From: Chrysomallon squamiferum | Lineage: Eukaryota > Mollusca > Gastropoda > Neomphalida > Peltospiridae | DNA: 64,000 nt | Assembly: GCA_012295275.1 (NCBI GenBank) | Contig: CM022665.1 | Location: 17,460,410 to 17,524,409, forward strand | Direction of reading: 5' to 3' | Shown here: one piece after another, positions 1-14,900 of the stretch | How positions within the stretch are numbered: position 1 is the stretch's first letter | Layout of the letters: the number at the start of each line of letters is the position of its first letter | Notes under the pieces: generated by a model | The model's input: the letters and a program-made list of their open reading frames with translations, nothing else | Database searches by the model: none | Told to the model about the DNA's origin: nothing | Position numbers and translations under genes: made by a program

Positions 1-189
1 ATGCATTTATAAAATACAGTAGGGAATAGAAACAAAAATTGTAACAAATAAACCAAAGGGTTCCACCAACTGAAACAGTATTAGCATTACCAAAGTAAAA
101 ATTAATTTCAAATATTAACACAGTTCTTTTGTATTAAAAAATATTATAAAACCCATAAAATATCACATATAAATTATTCAATGAGACAA

Positions 190-231
<42 letters not shown>

Positions 232-276
232 ATGAAAATGCTTAGGTTGTAGATTTCACATATGAAAATGGTTTAC

Positions 277-386
277 CTTGCTGACTCAACAAGTTCTTCC
301 TTATCAGGAACCTCTCTCTGGACAAGAATGCCTCTGTTCATTTTGGCTGGATCAAGAGCCCAGTTTGAAATTCCAATAAAAGAAAC
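277..386 (-). CDS. RNF213: Exon 46: AAA4 sensor region, last exon in window
   Basis: VSFIGISNWALDPAKMNRGI then VPDKEELVESA. Human: VGFVGISNWALDPAKMNRGI ... NETELIESA. Donor GTAAAC; the open Ser/Arg codon continues in an exon beyond position 1. Confidence 0.95.
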
Positions 387-3300
387 CTTCAAAAAAAATT
401 TGGAATCATTCCTTCCACCAAAATTGGAATTATTATAAAATTTATAATGGTGCATAGCAAAAATGTAAATAAAAATAATTTAGATTCAATTTTAATCATG
501 AAATTGAAGAGTTAAATTGATACATTTATTTATACTCACTCTCTGATATTGCTCTGATCCATTTGTTTCCTCATGGAGATATAACATCCTAACTTTTTAT
601 AATGATTTTAGTATAAAGAATTCAGCTAATAAAAATAAACATGAACAAATTAAAAGTTAAAAACCTTTTTGTAATCTTCTGGCTTTTCATCACCCTGGCA
701 TCCATCTTCTAGCAGTGGGTGTAATGTCTGAAAAATGAAATACATTTAAAAACTAATGATATGTTAAGAATATTAAACTTGGCAAATACATGTAGCTCAC
801 TTGTAGCATTTAATGAAGGTAATGTAAAAATATTAAAATACTATACAAACAGTTAACAAAATGAAAAATATTTATTAGATTTTATTATGTCTGTCAAAAA
901 TGTAACTGCAGACCAAAATATTAAACTTTTTATAAACCATCATTAAATCTGAAATTTAATATATACTTTGAGAGGCATGCGAACTGAATCTTCTGCCAGT
1001 CCCACTTCATCCAACACGACAACAGACACAAATCTGTCCAGATCTTTGTCTTTCTGAAACTGAGCACACTGTCGGAAAGTTCCCAAGATACCTTCTGCTA
1101 TGGACAAAGGACTACATTGAAATGATACCATCTGAGCCTAAAAATAAAGTTTTTCTATATAAATCCTTAAGTAATTAAGAAATTTAATAATATAACTGAC
1201 GATACATAAAAAAAACAAAAAACACTTATTTTTAATATTTATTTTACAGTGATGTGTAAACTTACTTGCTTCAAATGCTTAAAAAGTTCAGTTCTAGCAG
1301 AATTGCCTTGCATTGCATCAGAAACAATAGTTTTGGCCAGCGATTTTGAGCTGCCAGGTTTGCCAACAAGAAACAATGGAATGCGTAACTCTATACAGAT
1401 GATCATCATGAACAGGTTTTCTTTTAGAGCTTGGTTCTTGGCAATATTGTCTTCAAGTTGAACATTCTCAAGGAAAACATCTTGACATCTATGGGTTGAG
1501 ATAAATATATATATATATATATCTAGATATATATAGAGGATTTTAAAAAATATTATTATTTAATTTTCATTTAAATGAATTGGAGGAAAATAAGGGAGAA
1601 AAAAAAAAAAAGAGCTATTTTACAAAATCATGAACTAAAGAAATATTGTTTAAACCAAATTTCTGTGTTTTATTTGTATATTTAATTTTAACATGCCATT
1701 GATGGTTCTTTTTAATAAAAATGTTTTTGCATTACTTTGCTTTATTGTGTCCATAAACAACAAAGTACAGTCGACACATTAGGTTATGACATAGACAACT
1801 AATTATTTATCTCAAGTTTGTAGTAAATAATCTTGTAGCTATTTATTTAATCAATGCAAAAATACTGAATAAACAATTGTCATTAAAAAACACAAAAATA
1901 TTGACAACAATGAAAAAAGGTATTTCTCTCCAAAACATTTTCTTGTTAAAATGCATGCCACTTCACATTATATAAAAATTTCAGAAAAGTGTTTTAGTTT
2001 TCATACTTTATGTTTCTTAATAACACACAATCATTAAATTCTCATTTGATGCCAAAAAATATGTGTAAATGAAACTTCCTAATTAACTTAAAATATTCTA
2101 CTGGCATCATTGGATTAAGAAAACAAAATAATTCACTTTGGAATATCTATTTTAACACATTTTTTATTCTGCAAGTTTTATCAGACTTTCTTATGGTCTT
2201 AGTAAAAAAATAATGTTATAAAGTAGTTTTCCTTTCACATTAAACTCATTTCAAAGAATGTCATACCAGCATTAAAATTAAAATTTGTTTAGCTGGTTTT
2301 AAACTGTTTTCTGTAACATCCTGATATACTAACCTTGTTATCACTTGAACAAACTGCTCCAGTCCATAAGGAAGATTGCAAGGATTTTGAAAAAACTGTG
2401 TTACATGTTCATCATAATCTTCTCTGCTTCTCAAAGAAGCTCGGTAACAGACACCAAGAGCCAAGATTAGTGACATTGTCAGATCATCAGGCCACTGAAA
2501 AGAAAAAAAAAGTGCTGAAGACTTTAAAAATTAATAACCTTTCATGCAGAAACATAACATCGTAATCTTATTAGATATTCATTTTTTTGCCTTTATTACA
2601 AAACTGACTGAGTCATACATTTGAATTTTGCATTTCTTCAATCTCCTGTTCTTCATCCTCATCAGAAGATGCCCAATCTTCATCCTCCTTTTCAAGTATG
2701 CAAGCTTCATCTTTCAGGTTTTCAACTTTTTCATCATATCAAACAAAATTCTGTTGTCCTCAGATTGCTGATAAAACCATGACATAACCATGAGGACTCG
2801 CTCAACATCTCGCAGGCTTACAAAGCTGCATTCATCCTAAAATAATCATAAATTTTGTTTTCTTTCAGATGTAAATATAACAAACTATGGACAAAATTAA
2901 TGAGATGGAATGACAGAAAATTTTAAAAGATTTTTTATTATTACTATTTTGTCTTTAATAAAAGTAAGAAGTAATTATGGAAATCTGTTTAAAAATAAAT
3001 AGCAATTTTTCTTCCTGGTAAACTAGGTTTGTGATCTGATTTTACATGGAAAATTCAATCAAAATTCTTAAATACTGATTAAATTTAACTTTTTAAATAA
3101 TTATTCAAGCAATTAAAAAATAATGTACATAAAATCATTTACCAAAATACCTAACATTATTAAGTTCAATAAATATATTATTTCACCTTTTGATCCCTCA
3201 TGAAATTTTGAGACTCTATTAATATTCTGCTGACAACTTGAACAAGTCCAGGGGATGGTGGCAGCATGTCATCATTAACCTATTTGAATGAAAGTGTAAA

Positions 3301-6300
3301 TAAATGGATTCTTTGTTACTACTTTTTCAGCACTTGAATTTATCATATAAACAAAATAAGACAATTTATTAAATAAAATAATTTGTATATTAACTGAATG
3401 CTTACATAACGATTCACCATTTGTCTTATGTAGAGTTCTTCTACATTTGTGCTCAGTTGTCCAAAGTCCCAGACAAGTGGCAGCATGCTCTGTGGCAGTG
3501 GCTGTACCCGGTAAACAAGTCGCCGCATTGGAACACGACCTATCAGTAAAAATAAAACTGAATATCATTACTGAAGTCTCAAAATAGACACTATCACATT
3601 TGCACACATTGTCAATCATTTCACACACAAAAAATCAGACCAAAAGACACAACAAATAAAATATAAAAGAAAACCTAAAAAGAAAATTAATAAAAATGAA
3701 TTGATCTGATAAAAATATTTCAGAAAAGGATATGTTGCACTTTTATTAATTGCATAATCAATAATTCTAAACATATGTTGGTTTTAGAAAATAAAAAATT
3801 GTTACCCAAAATAAAAATCAATAATTTTTTAGAAAATTCATTTTTTAAGCCTGTCAGTTGTTTTTTTTATCAACATGATAACCAAGACCAGCTTTTTCAA
3901 GTCTCTGTATGAGTTCATTTTAGAATGCCTGAAGATTAAATAAATTTAATTTTATAAAACAGCCTTTTTAAAATGTTTTATTTTTTAATGAAGTTAAATC
4001 TATTATTACAAACAATAAAAATATTAATAAATTAATTTTAAAAATAAAAGCAAAATTATTAGATTTTAATTATCTGACATTTAATTAATTAGAATCTATG
4101 AAGGTGGTTTACATACTTCCTGTATGGATTGCATGCAGCTACTATTTTCAGTTTCTCTGACAGATGTAATGGCTGACCATCCATTGTTCCATCACACATG
4201 ATTTCCTTGATTAAACCAATAGCTTCTGTTGTGTTGGCCTCGTCAAAGAACAGAACAGTGTAGATGTGTTCATTGATTCGTGCGTTGGCCTGGGCCAGCC
4301 TTTCTGCTTTGTGGACTTTGTTGATGATATCTTCAGCAGTGGTACCACCGTGGACCTACATTTGTAGTCATATAAATGTTTGTGATTCATGCAAAATCCA
4401 ATGATAATTTCATCTTTAAGAGTACATTGTTAAAGGCATTTATAAAGGTATGAAACATACTCAGTTTTTAATAATTATACCTGAAAGATTAACTATATTA
4501 ATTTCTAGATATGGTCTTAAACTGATCAGACAAGACAAATAAAACAAAGAGATACTAACCTTCATGATCACCATATTTTCAACTTCACTTCCTGGAGGAA
4601 CTTGTAGTGAACATAAGAATTTGACCAGCCTGGTTTTTCCACATCCTGTTTCACCCATGATTAGCACAGGAATATTGCATCTGAATATTACAAACATAAT
4701 AATAATAATAGTTGCTGCTGTTGTTGTTGTTATTATTAGGTATGTAACTATGTTTAAAGTATTATTATTATCATTATTATTAGATGGGTTAATATGTTTA
4801 AATTATTATTGTCATCATCATCATCATGAAAATATTATCACACAATATCAGTTACCTGAACCTCATGAAAATAGCAAGAATCTTTTTGACATTATCAGTT
4901 GTCAGTTCATATGTTTGATCTGGGTCATAGAAATATTCAACTCCTGGCATAACACTGCAAAGTTTCTCCAAGCGTTGCAATCTAAAATAAAAAGCACAGA
5001 GTTACCAGGTAAAAATTAAGAATATGATTTCTTAATTGACTGGTTTCTTTCTGATAATACAATTTGGATATAACATTTATTTCAAAGATTTTTAAAATGT
5101 ATATATAAAACTTTTGTTTCAGTTCATCACCAGACTAACCTTTGCAGTTGATCAAAATTTTCATTCAGGGGAACTCTGTTTCTGATGAGACTATCTTGAA
5201 GATTCTTTGGCATAATTCCTTGTTCTAACACTTCCCCTGTTTGTTGGTCTATGAGATCTCCTGTGTTTCTGTTGATGTTAAATCCCAAGAAAGTCATTGT
5301 CTGTCCATCAGGATTGAAAAAAATGTATGGATGAGGACTGCAAAAATTAGAAAAAAGATTATTCCAAACTGAAAATAAATAATGCTTTATGCAAAGTATA
5401 ATACTGGTCTCTCTTATGTATAAGCATCTATGAAAATAAAACACAACTAATAACAATAAATAATAAACATGTGGTGCATCTAATTCTGTTTAAAATAATT
5501 TTATGCTTACGATTTTTGTTGTAGCTGTTTGCTAAACAGTACTGTATAACTGACATCCTTCTAGTGGTATAGTACTAAGAAATTTATTAGTACATAAAAT
5601 ATTTTGTCTTCATTTTAGTATTATTTGGATGAGTACATTAACAAATGTGCATTTAGTGCAACAGTGAATTTTTCTGATTCGTTATTAAATGTTTTTGATT
5701 TCTAAATTGAGATAGACATGCATGGCACAATGCTTAATGCAGATTACCAACCTGCTCTCCCAAGTCCGTCTCATCTGGAACTGTGAAATAACTTCTTCTT
5801 CTTCATATTCCACAGGTGTTATGTCTTCTATTGGTGTTTCTTCACTCATGTTCAGAGAGCGTGTGGCAAAATCCTGCAACAGATAGGAACAAATCTAAGT
5901 AGTTTTGGCTTTATTATTTGTAATTTTTGAAATATTTATTCTACTGAGTACAGTTATCAGCTTAATATGTTACACTTTTTGTTAATATTTTAGAAAAAGT
6001 GTACTAAACAAAATTGATGCTCTAGATTAAATAAACAGCTCACTCAGTGATAATCACTCTTGTAAAAAACCTAACAAGCAAGAATTTTTAAAATAGCTAT
6101 CTTTTATTCACAAGATAGAAACATAGAAAAATAAATCTACTTTTGCAACAGTTAGAAGTTCCATGGAATTGGAATATCATTTTTTGTAAATTCTCAACAA
6201 AAATTCACAATTAATATTCTATTATTTAAGAACCAAAGCTGTTAATCAGGAAATCAATCTAAAAAAATGATTCTTTAAAAGGGAAAAGCCATTTCAAGTT

Positions 6301-7097
6301 TTTTAGCCAGACATTCCACATATATTCCAGTTTATTTCTAATCAGCAATCACATATTTAAATATTAAGAAATCTTTTAATTTACTCACTCTTGACATCTG
6401 GATCAGGAAAACGGAGAACAAACTGTGAGAATCCTGGAAGATCATCCTGCAATTCTGGAGAACAGAAAACTGATCGTTCAAAGTCACACAACTGTGTGTT
6501 CAGAAACCAGACAAAGTGATGAAGTTCTGCCCATGATGGATCAGGCACTCCACAGTGTCTAAAAAACAAAAACAACAACAGTGCAAGAGCATGTGTATAT
6601 GTTTGTTGGTGTCTGTATATGTGTTTTATGCATGTGTACATCTGAGGGTGTGTGTGTGTGTGCACACACACTAAAAATGTATTTATTCATTAAAAAGAAA
6701 TTTACTTAACATGAAACATTTTAAAGATAGTTGTTCAAATTTTGATAAAATCTGTTATCTATCAATTTATCCAAAATAAAACTCAAACTAAATAAATAAA
6801 GAAACATTAATAATAATTAAAAAAATTTTTTTTTTTTTTTTTTTTACATTTATCATTACATTAAAGGATGGTTAAAAAATTCATAAAAAAATTTTAAGAT
6901 CATAAAGAACAAATAAATACATATCAAATGTATTTTTGTATGTTTTCAAAAAAAAAAAAAAATGAAGACATTTTGCAACTGGGAAAAAAATACATACTCA
7001 GAAGTTGTTTGAAAAATATACAAAAATAATACATAACTAAAGACTGCTTTAAAATAATCTAAACAAGACACATTGTATATTTTTATTTTATTTTATT

Positions 7098-7128
<31 letters not shown>

Positions 7129-8912
7129 TTTTTTTTTTTAAATGAATGACTATTAACCTTAGAAGTGTTTCCAGACAATGAGCTGGATCTCCTTGTGGTG
7201 TTGAAGGATTGATGTCACTAAAACTTGTTTTATTTTCCCATCTGAATAAATACTGGTATGGTCGCTGATAGACATCACTTTTGAACTCATCCAGATCAAA
7301 CAACAAGTCATGCATCTCATAATCTAAGAAAAACAAAATCTAGTGAAATCATATTTTAAGTTTCATTTTACAGACTAAAAAAAAAAAAAAAAAAAAAAAA
7401 TTCATCAACTTTCCATTAGAATTGTCATGATATAATTTATTAAAATTATATTTAAAAAGGCACAAATTAAATATACTTATGAAACATTATTAGAGTATTT
7501 CTTATAATATGCAACTGTAATTCACATTATGCAAATGTGATAAACAATATCATTTTTCTATTTTCTAAAAAGATCTCATTCTACTACTTTCGTTAGAGAA
7601 TAGTACAAACCATCATTTGTGCTTCCATTAGTTAAAATTAGCAAACTGTCTTTTGGAGACCAACATGTAACATGAGGCAGAATTTCAAAAATTGAATGTA
7701 TCAGTCGTGCATTTGTCTTCTATGGAAATCAAAAATAAAAGACAGTTACCCTCAGCATAAATATAAAAAGGAAGATTATTTAATATCTGTTTAACAATAA
7801 TAATACATAGACATTATTTTTAAATATGACTTTTTAGACAACATTCTGTATATAATTATTTAATTATTTATGATTTTTTCCTTTCTTTTATATTAAAATA
7901 TAATTGCAATTTTTTTTTTTTTTTTTTTTTTTTTATATACTGTATTTCTAAATCAGTAATATTCCTCCTTCAACAGTTAGCCAAATTTAGAGAAAAATTT
8001 GTGTAAAATTATTTTGTATATTTCAAAATAAACTGAAAGATTAAAAATTAAAAAAATCCTATGAATGATAATAGAAAACAGTTAGTTTCAATATCAATTG
8101 CATTTCCTCAAACTTTCATGCATAATGAACCCTGGCAGATTAAAAAATAGAGCATTGGTTAAATGCTTTTGAATGTTTTCAGGAATAAAAAAATAAAATA
8201 AAGAAGAGCTTCTGCAACTGAAATAAAAAGTAAGGAAGATACTGAATGCCAATAAATTAATCACCTGTTGATCTTTGAAATCAAAAATTGGAATAATCTC
8301 AACCAAATAAAGATTCATAGCAGAGCACAGCCAGATATATCCTTTTTCATTTGTCACTTTTCCCAAAATCAGAAGATTGAATAAAAGGTAATCCAAGCCT
8401 TCCTGGACCTAAGAAAAAAAAATTATGAAAACCTGTACTATTGGAGAAAAACAAACAAATCAACTCATACAAAATAATTATATAAAAGTTTTAAATGTGA
8501 AAAGGGATACATAAAATTTAAAAAAAGAGCAAATTGTCAGTTATTTTTGAGAACTGTACCTCATATGATATGTTGAAATGAAATATTCTTGGAAAGGATT
8601 CACCAGGTTTCAGTGTGTAAGGTAACAGTTTGTTTGTAACTCTGTTCATCTCAACAGTTTTCTCATACAGAGAAATAGACACAGACACATCATCTGATTT
8701 TGATTTGGGATTTAGCTGTTTTAATTCTTCAACTCTTCTTTTCTTGTACAATGTCTTTCCAACACCAGCTCTTTTGGATTTCACAACACGAACTGTGGAG
8801 CTATAAAAATACAATAATAATCACCCAATCCTGAAACTAAAACAGTAGGTAAACAAGAGGTACAACAACAATATATTTTGTTTCCAAATATGTGTGTGTG
8901 TGTGTGTGTGTG

Positions 8913-8974
<62 letters not shown>

Positions 8975-11900
8975 CATCAATTTGAAAGTTTTTATAAACT
9001 AAAAGGATGCATCTGAATTACCATCAGATTGTTAAAGTTCTGATCAGAAGGCCACACATTTTTTTTTCTTTTTCAATAAAAGATAGGTTATCAATTTAGA
9101 ATTTCAAATATTAATATTTATTTTATGTTCATTTCTCTTAAATTTAGTTTAACAAAACAATACTAAAATGTCTTTTAGTTTCAATATCAAACAGACCTAT
9201 AATCTGACAAGAGGAAGATTTCAGGGGCCTTATTTTAATAAATGGAATTATAACATAAAACTATTCTATGATAAAATATTATAGTTATATCTCAAAGAAA
9301 AAAGGGAATGCTTTGTTAATTTTGTGCAAAATCTATATATTTTATAACTTACATCTGAAATTTTTTATTCAATATCTTTATATATTATATATATTTTAAA
9401 AATGATATGTATCATGAACCAGCAGACATTTAAAAAATGGCACATTTTGTACACCTTTGTATAATTTAAGTTTTAAAGTTTTCATTCTAAAATGGTCTAC
9501 ATTATGAAAACCATGATATGTATTAATGTCAAAAGGTTGTACTGACCAATATTCTGATGATTATGTTTTAACAGAAATAATCATTGCAAGAAATTTTTAT
9601 CTTTGTGATATTAGGATATTTCAAATCCTTTATCCTATGCATGCTTAATATAAGACAGATACATTTTTTTTTTTAAATTTACTTTCATAAGACAGGCTAA
9701 AGAATGTAAACCACAGAAACAAAATACATATTGTTTTATGCAGTACATCTTAATTATAGCATTTCAAAACATACTTTGAGAAATCAACACAAGATGCAGG
9801 TTTTACATTTCTCTCATCATCGATTTCTCTGAATTTCTCAGTCAGATATTTCCATATTTCATTTAATTTGATCAGTGGAGGCTGACAACGATGATGATCA
9901 AGAGCTGCAACTAGACGTGCTCGGTACTCATTCTCTGATGAGCAAAGAACAACTAGTTTGTAGTTTGAGTTTTTCTCTAAAAGAAAAAAGTATATTAAAC
10001 TTAAAGTCAAATTTTATCATTCAGTATTTCATTTCTTTGAATTTGATGATTCCACAGAAAAATCAATGACATTTCTGATAATCTTAACTAAGACATCTAA
10101 ATAAATAAATATAGATTAATTTGTAAATACTAACACATCAAACACATCTGCTAACTGATAATGATATATTTTGTTATTACTTATTATAAATAATCAGAGA
10201 GAAACAAACAGATCAGAGCATCCAAAAAGATATATAACAGGAAACTCAAGGATATTCTATAAAGTAGCATTTTATTTACAGAAATAATTATTTAATTAAC
10301 AGAATTCTGGTGAATACATAAAGAAACAAAACAATAAATTTTATTGCTGGTTATTTCCTGCAATCATTGTTACTGCTTATAAACAAATATCATTCATGTT
10401 TTGTACAGATTGTTTCTACATAACAAATGGATAAAAATGCAATCAAATTGTGTTTAATTAAATCAAAAGTAATTTTACCATTTGCTTTGGCAATGTAGTC
10501 AATAAATTTCTTTTCTATTTTTTCTTCAATTTCATACTGAAGAAGATCAGCATATGCCAAACAATGAATTTTTCCTCTATTGTTGAAAAATGCTCGTCTC
10601 AGGAAAATATCAACCTGTGAATAAATTAATCATTAAATTACAAAGTGACTTTTAACTATAAAACTTTATGAACAATGAAAATTCAGGCTGAGTCAAAACA
10701 CTGCCTGATTTCTGTTTTTTCTGGGAAATCAAGTTGTTAATAACTGTCTTGCAGGTTATTAATTTATATGTTATTTATTTTTTACTGCAGGATATTGCTA
10801 TGAGTTTGAATTTACTGAATTTGCATCAAACTGAGCCAGATCAGGTGCAACTTCTGATTCATCTTATACAAATTCTTTACTCTCCACACAAAAGTTGTAA
10901 AACTGCAAGCACATTATTATAACATATCTTTCAAAATGTATAAAAGATCACTAAAATTTTAGTTAGTGATGATACCATAAAGCAAAGGAAGTATTAATAA
11001 TTAAATTATCATTGCAATAAACTAAAAATCTCTGAAGACAATGAAAGAAAATTAGATACTTCATCAAAAGTGGTTTCAGGTGTGCACAATAAAACCTCAT
11101 CAGGTCTAGGAAGTGGCTGATTAGAGTCCTCCATGTATATATGAAGCACTGCATTAAGAATGTCATCTATAAACGATAAATGGACAGTTAATTACAAGAT
11201 GTATTCATATATTTCATGTTTTATTTAGAGATCTGTTTTTCTTTTATACAAATGTTATGAACCTTACTCTCATCAAGAGATCACAATTTATTAACTATTT
11301 AATATTATTATGTTAAGTACAAATTATGTGCAAATATTTTCTAAAATGACACATCAAAGAATCTATAGGAAAATACTGACTTAAACTAATACTAAATATG
11401 TTAACATAATCTTGACTGTTTAGCTAATAATATTTATCTCACCTTACTTAACAAGACATATACTTACTTTTCTGGCAAACAATCAAGTTAGGAGTTTTTG
11501 CTTTCATTTGAACTGGAAGTTTCCTTTCTAAAGATTGGGATCCTATAAACAGCAAGTAAGTAAATAGTATTTAATACAGTTTTATGTATCTATATAAACT
11601 GCAATTGTTTCATTCATAGTTTTGTTGCAATATAACATTAGAAACAGACTCAATATAATAAACAACATGTGACAAGAAAAAGGTATAATGTGATGCTAGA
11701 TTCATTATTCTTGTAAGATCCACTGAATTATTAGTCTGAGTTCCAAGGCTAATATATAAAGGGATTTTCTTTCACTGATAATGTTTATTTAAAAGATTTC
11801 ATGATGTTAGTTCGTATGAGTACCATATTAGTGTTTTTTAAATTTTGCAACTGAAATATATATATATATAATGCGTCATATCATTACTTTAAAAATATAT

Positions 11901-14900
11901 TTAATGTGTTGTTGATCAAACACTGATCCATAACATTAACATTAAATGAAAAGTAATTTCTAGTTCTTTATGGTAATAGAACATTTTGTGGACATTTACC
12001 ATATAAAACATTTTGCAAAATGTAATTTTGAAAAGTGTAATAAACATTAAATGTTTTTATGTGATTTAATCTTTTTTTTTTATATTAAATATTACAAACT
12101 AGCTTTATGAACTATGAAAATATAAATACTTCACACTTTCAGTCATTTTATAAATTATTGTGTATAAAATATCTTCAAATGCTAGCCTGATAAAGCCAGT
12201 TTATTTAGAATAATTCCCAGATGATCAACACTCAGATAGTCAGCAACACTAGATGAAACTGATCCTAGAAAGTTTTTCCAGATGTCAGTAATATTTTTCT
12301 TCAAGGCCTTTAGTGATGTATCTTTCCTAAAAATAATAATATAATAATAGTGACAATACTTTGACCTATAATACAAAAGTTCTCATTTGATTTATATCAG
12401 ATAATAATTTAAAAAAATATTAACTGCATATAAAGAAATTACATTTAGCTTGTCCAAAGAAATTATTAACAAAAACCAAAAGATGAAAACAAAATGTTTT
12501 TAAATTATTTAATGGATCAAAATACTTTTTGACTTTCTGGTTGAAATGCTTTTAAAACCTCATCCTCATCAGAAAATGAAATAAAGATGAAGGTTTGTAA
12601 TTAATTTTCTTTTAAAAATGAAAGGAAAGTTAAAAAATAAAAATAAAATATGAATTTATTACCAGATTTATTAAATTATCAGAAAACTCCGAAAATGGTA
12701 AACTAATTTGTAAATATGTTATAAAGAAAAAAGTAACATTTAAATTGTTTTCTTCTGCCACTATATCACTTTACATTTTATCAGTATTTTCACACTGATA
12801 ACAGCAGTATATACATCACTGAATGTATTTGTCAGTGTCACAAAATATTTTCACTGTTGAAACTTTAATTGGTTAGGCCTTGCTGCATGAGCACATCAAG
12901 AATTAATAATGGACAATTAGTGATGATTCATTTTTAAGATTTTATGTGTTCTCTTTTTAATAAATGCCTTATGAGTATGGTGCATTTATTTTAAATATAA
13001 AAATAATTTCTGTCACTGAAAATGAAATGAGAAGCATCAAAAGCTGAAATAAATCCACCTCATGCAATAAAATTGAAAACTTCCAGAAACACATCTAATA
13101 TTTAAAACATTGTTATTTATATAAATCTATTTTCTACAATAATGGAAAATCAAATTTATTCTTAGCATTCATTTAAAACATGTTATACTCCACAAACTTT
13201 TCTTATGTACCTAAACTGTTGTGGAAGATTCTCTATCAAATTAGCAGCCCTTGCAGCAAATGAGGTGTCTTCTGATGTCCATCCAGAAAACTGCACTGTA
13301 TCTGGATCTAAAATAATCTCTGCTGGATCAACAACTGATGACTGGAATTCTTCATCTTCACTGTGTTCCAAACACCATGTAATTCCTAAAATAATTGCAT
13401 TTTTGATAACAAATTATGAATTTTAAAATTCAACAAACTATTCTGCTAAGAATATTCAGGTTGATGATGAAGTTACATGAAATAAAACAAACACTATTCA
13501 TTTTGTATCTTTTGAAGACTGAAGTATTCTTTTATCTTTTAACAATAAATTAATTAGTAACAATAAAATAGTAATCCAACCTTCATCAATATCAGCATTC
13601 GAAACATGCTTAAAGGCAGCAAGAGCCTGTCTCTCAGTAAATCCAGAATTGACCACTTCTTGTATAAAATGTTGCTCAACATTTTGACTTCCAATTATTC
13701 CTTTTTCTGCTTCTTCCAGCTCTGATTCTTCCATTTCCTCTATCTGGAATATTTCATCTTTTGCCTTTTGCATGGCTTGCTGTAAATTGACCATGGTACA
13801 TTCAGGTTTAATCAATGACAGCAAAGGGAATATCAAACTTGATGGTTCCTTTTCAGTACCAATTTTAATCATCTCTCTCTGAAGAAACACAAGCTGCTTA
13901 ATTGTGTAATGGTTCAGCTCTAAATAACTATTCCTTTTGTTACTTAAATATTTCAACCATTCTAAATGGAATTCATCAAATATTTTTGCCAGTATATTTA
14001 CAAAATCTTCAAGAGGGCTCTCCTGTCGACTGCCTTTCAGCAATTCAGAGTTTTCTCCAAAATCTAATATGACACAGGCTTCACGAGAATCATCACAAAA
14101 GAAAGTTGCTTTCCAGCAGTTGAAAAGAACACAACCATCTGAGACAAGGTTTATGAATGTCTTTGAAAGTCGTACTATGCCATCTAAAATCTTAAATACA
14201 CAAAATAAAAAATAAAATAATCATTATTAGGGAAAACCCCTTGTTGTGAACAAATACTATGATAATTAACCTTAGTTTCCATATTAACAGTAATAAAAAA
14301 TCCTAATTTCATTTACCAATAAAGCAAATAATTACACTGAGTACCATTAGATCAGTGATTAGAGCAGTGAAATGAGGTACAATACTATACAGAAATTACA
14401 AACAGTTTCATGAAAACTTATGGTATGTGTCTCCCTGTTTAACAGAAGATTCATATAAAGAACCTAACAAAATTAGCTCTTTCAATTTATTTTCAGATAA
14501 AAACCAAGAGTAACACCTAATAATTATAAATTGAAGGTGACAGTGAAATAATAGCTTAAATACTTTGTCTACATTTTTATCATACAGTTATGTTTTATAT
14601 CTGCTAATAAAACAGTACAACAGTATAACAGTATATTGGCATTTTGTAATGGACCTTGCTAGTTTGCCCATCTTGAGCCATAATTGTGATATCACTAACT
14701 CAGTAAAGGTGCCTAATCATTTTATCATTGATTTTTAGTTTCATTTTTATTTTAATTTAATAGTGCAGAATTTTGTCTGACTGCACTGTTCACAAGTTGT
14801 TCCCTGGCTGCTATCGTCACTTGAGTTATCTCTAAGTAGTAACCAATTATAAACTTTCTTACTCTACCATTATTTCATTGTAAATATCATGTAGGAACGA

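Noticed and set aside
4564-5019. 151-residue plus-strand ORF overlapping the AAA3 exons
   Set aside because: It is the antisense shadow of exons 35-36 and the simple-repeat intron between them.
14184-14190. Acceptor TTTTAG at 14184 for exon 21
   Set aside because: It breaks phase with exon 20; using TTTAAG at 14191 gives ILDGIVRL, which aligns with human without gaps.
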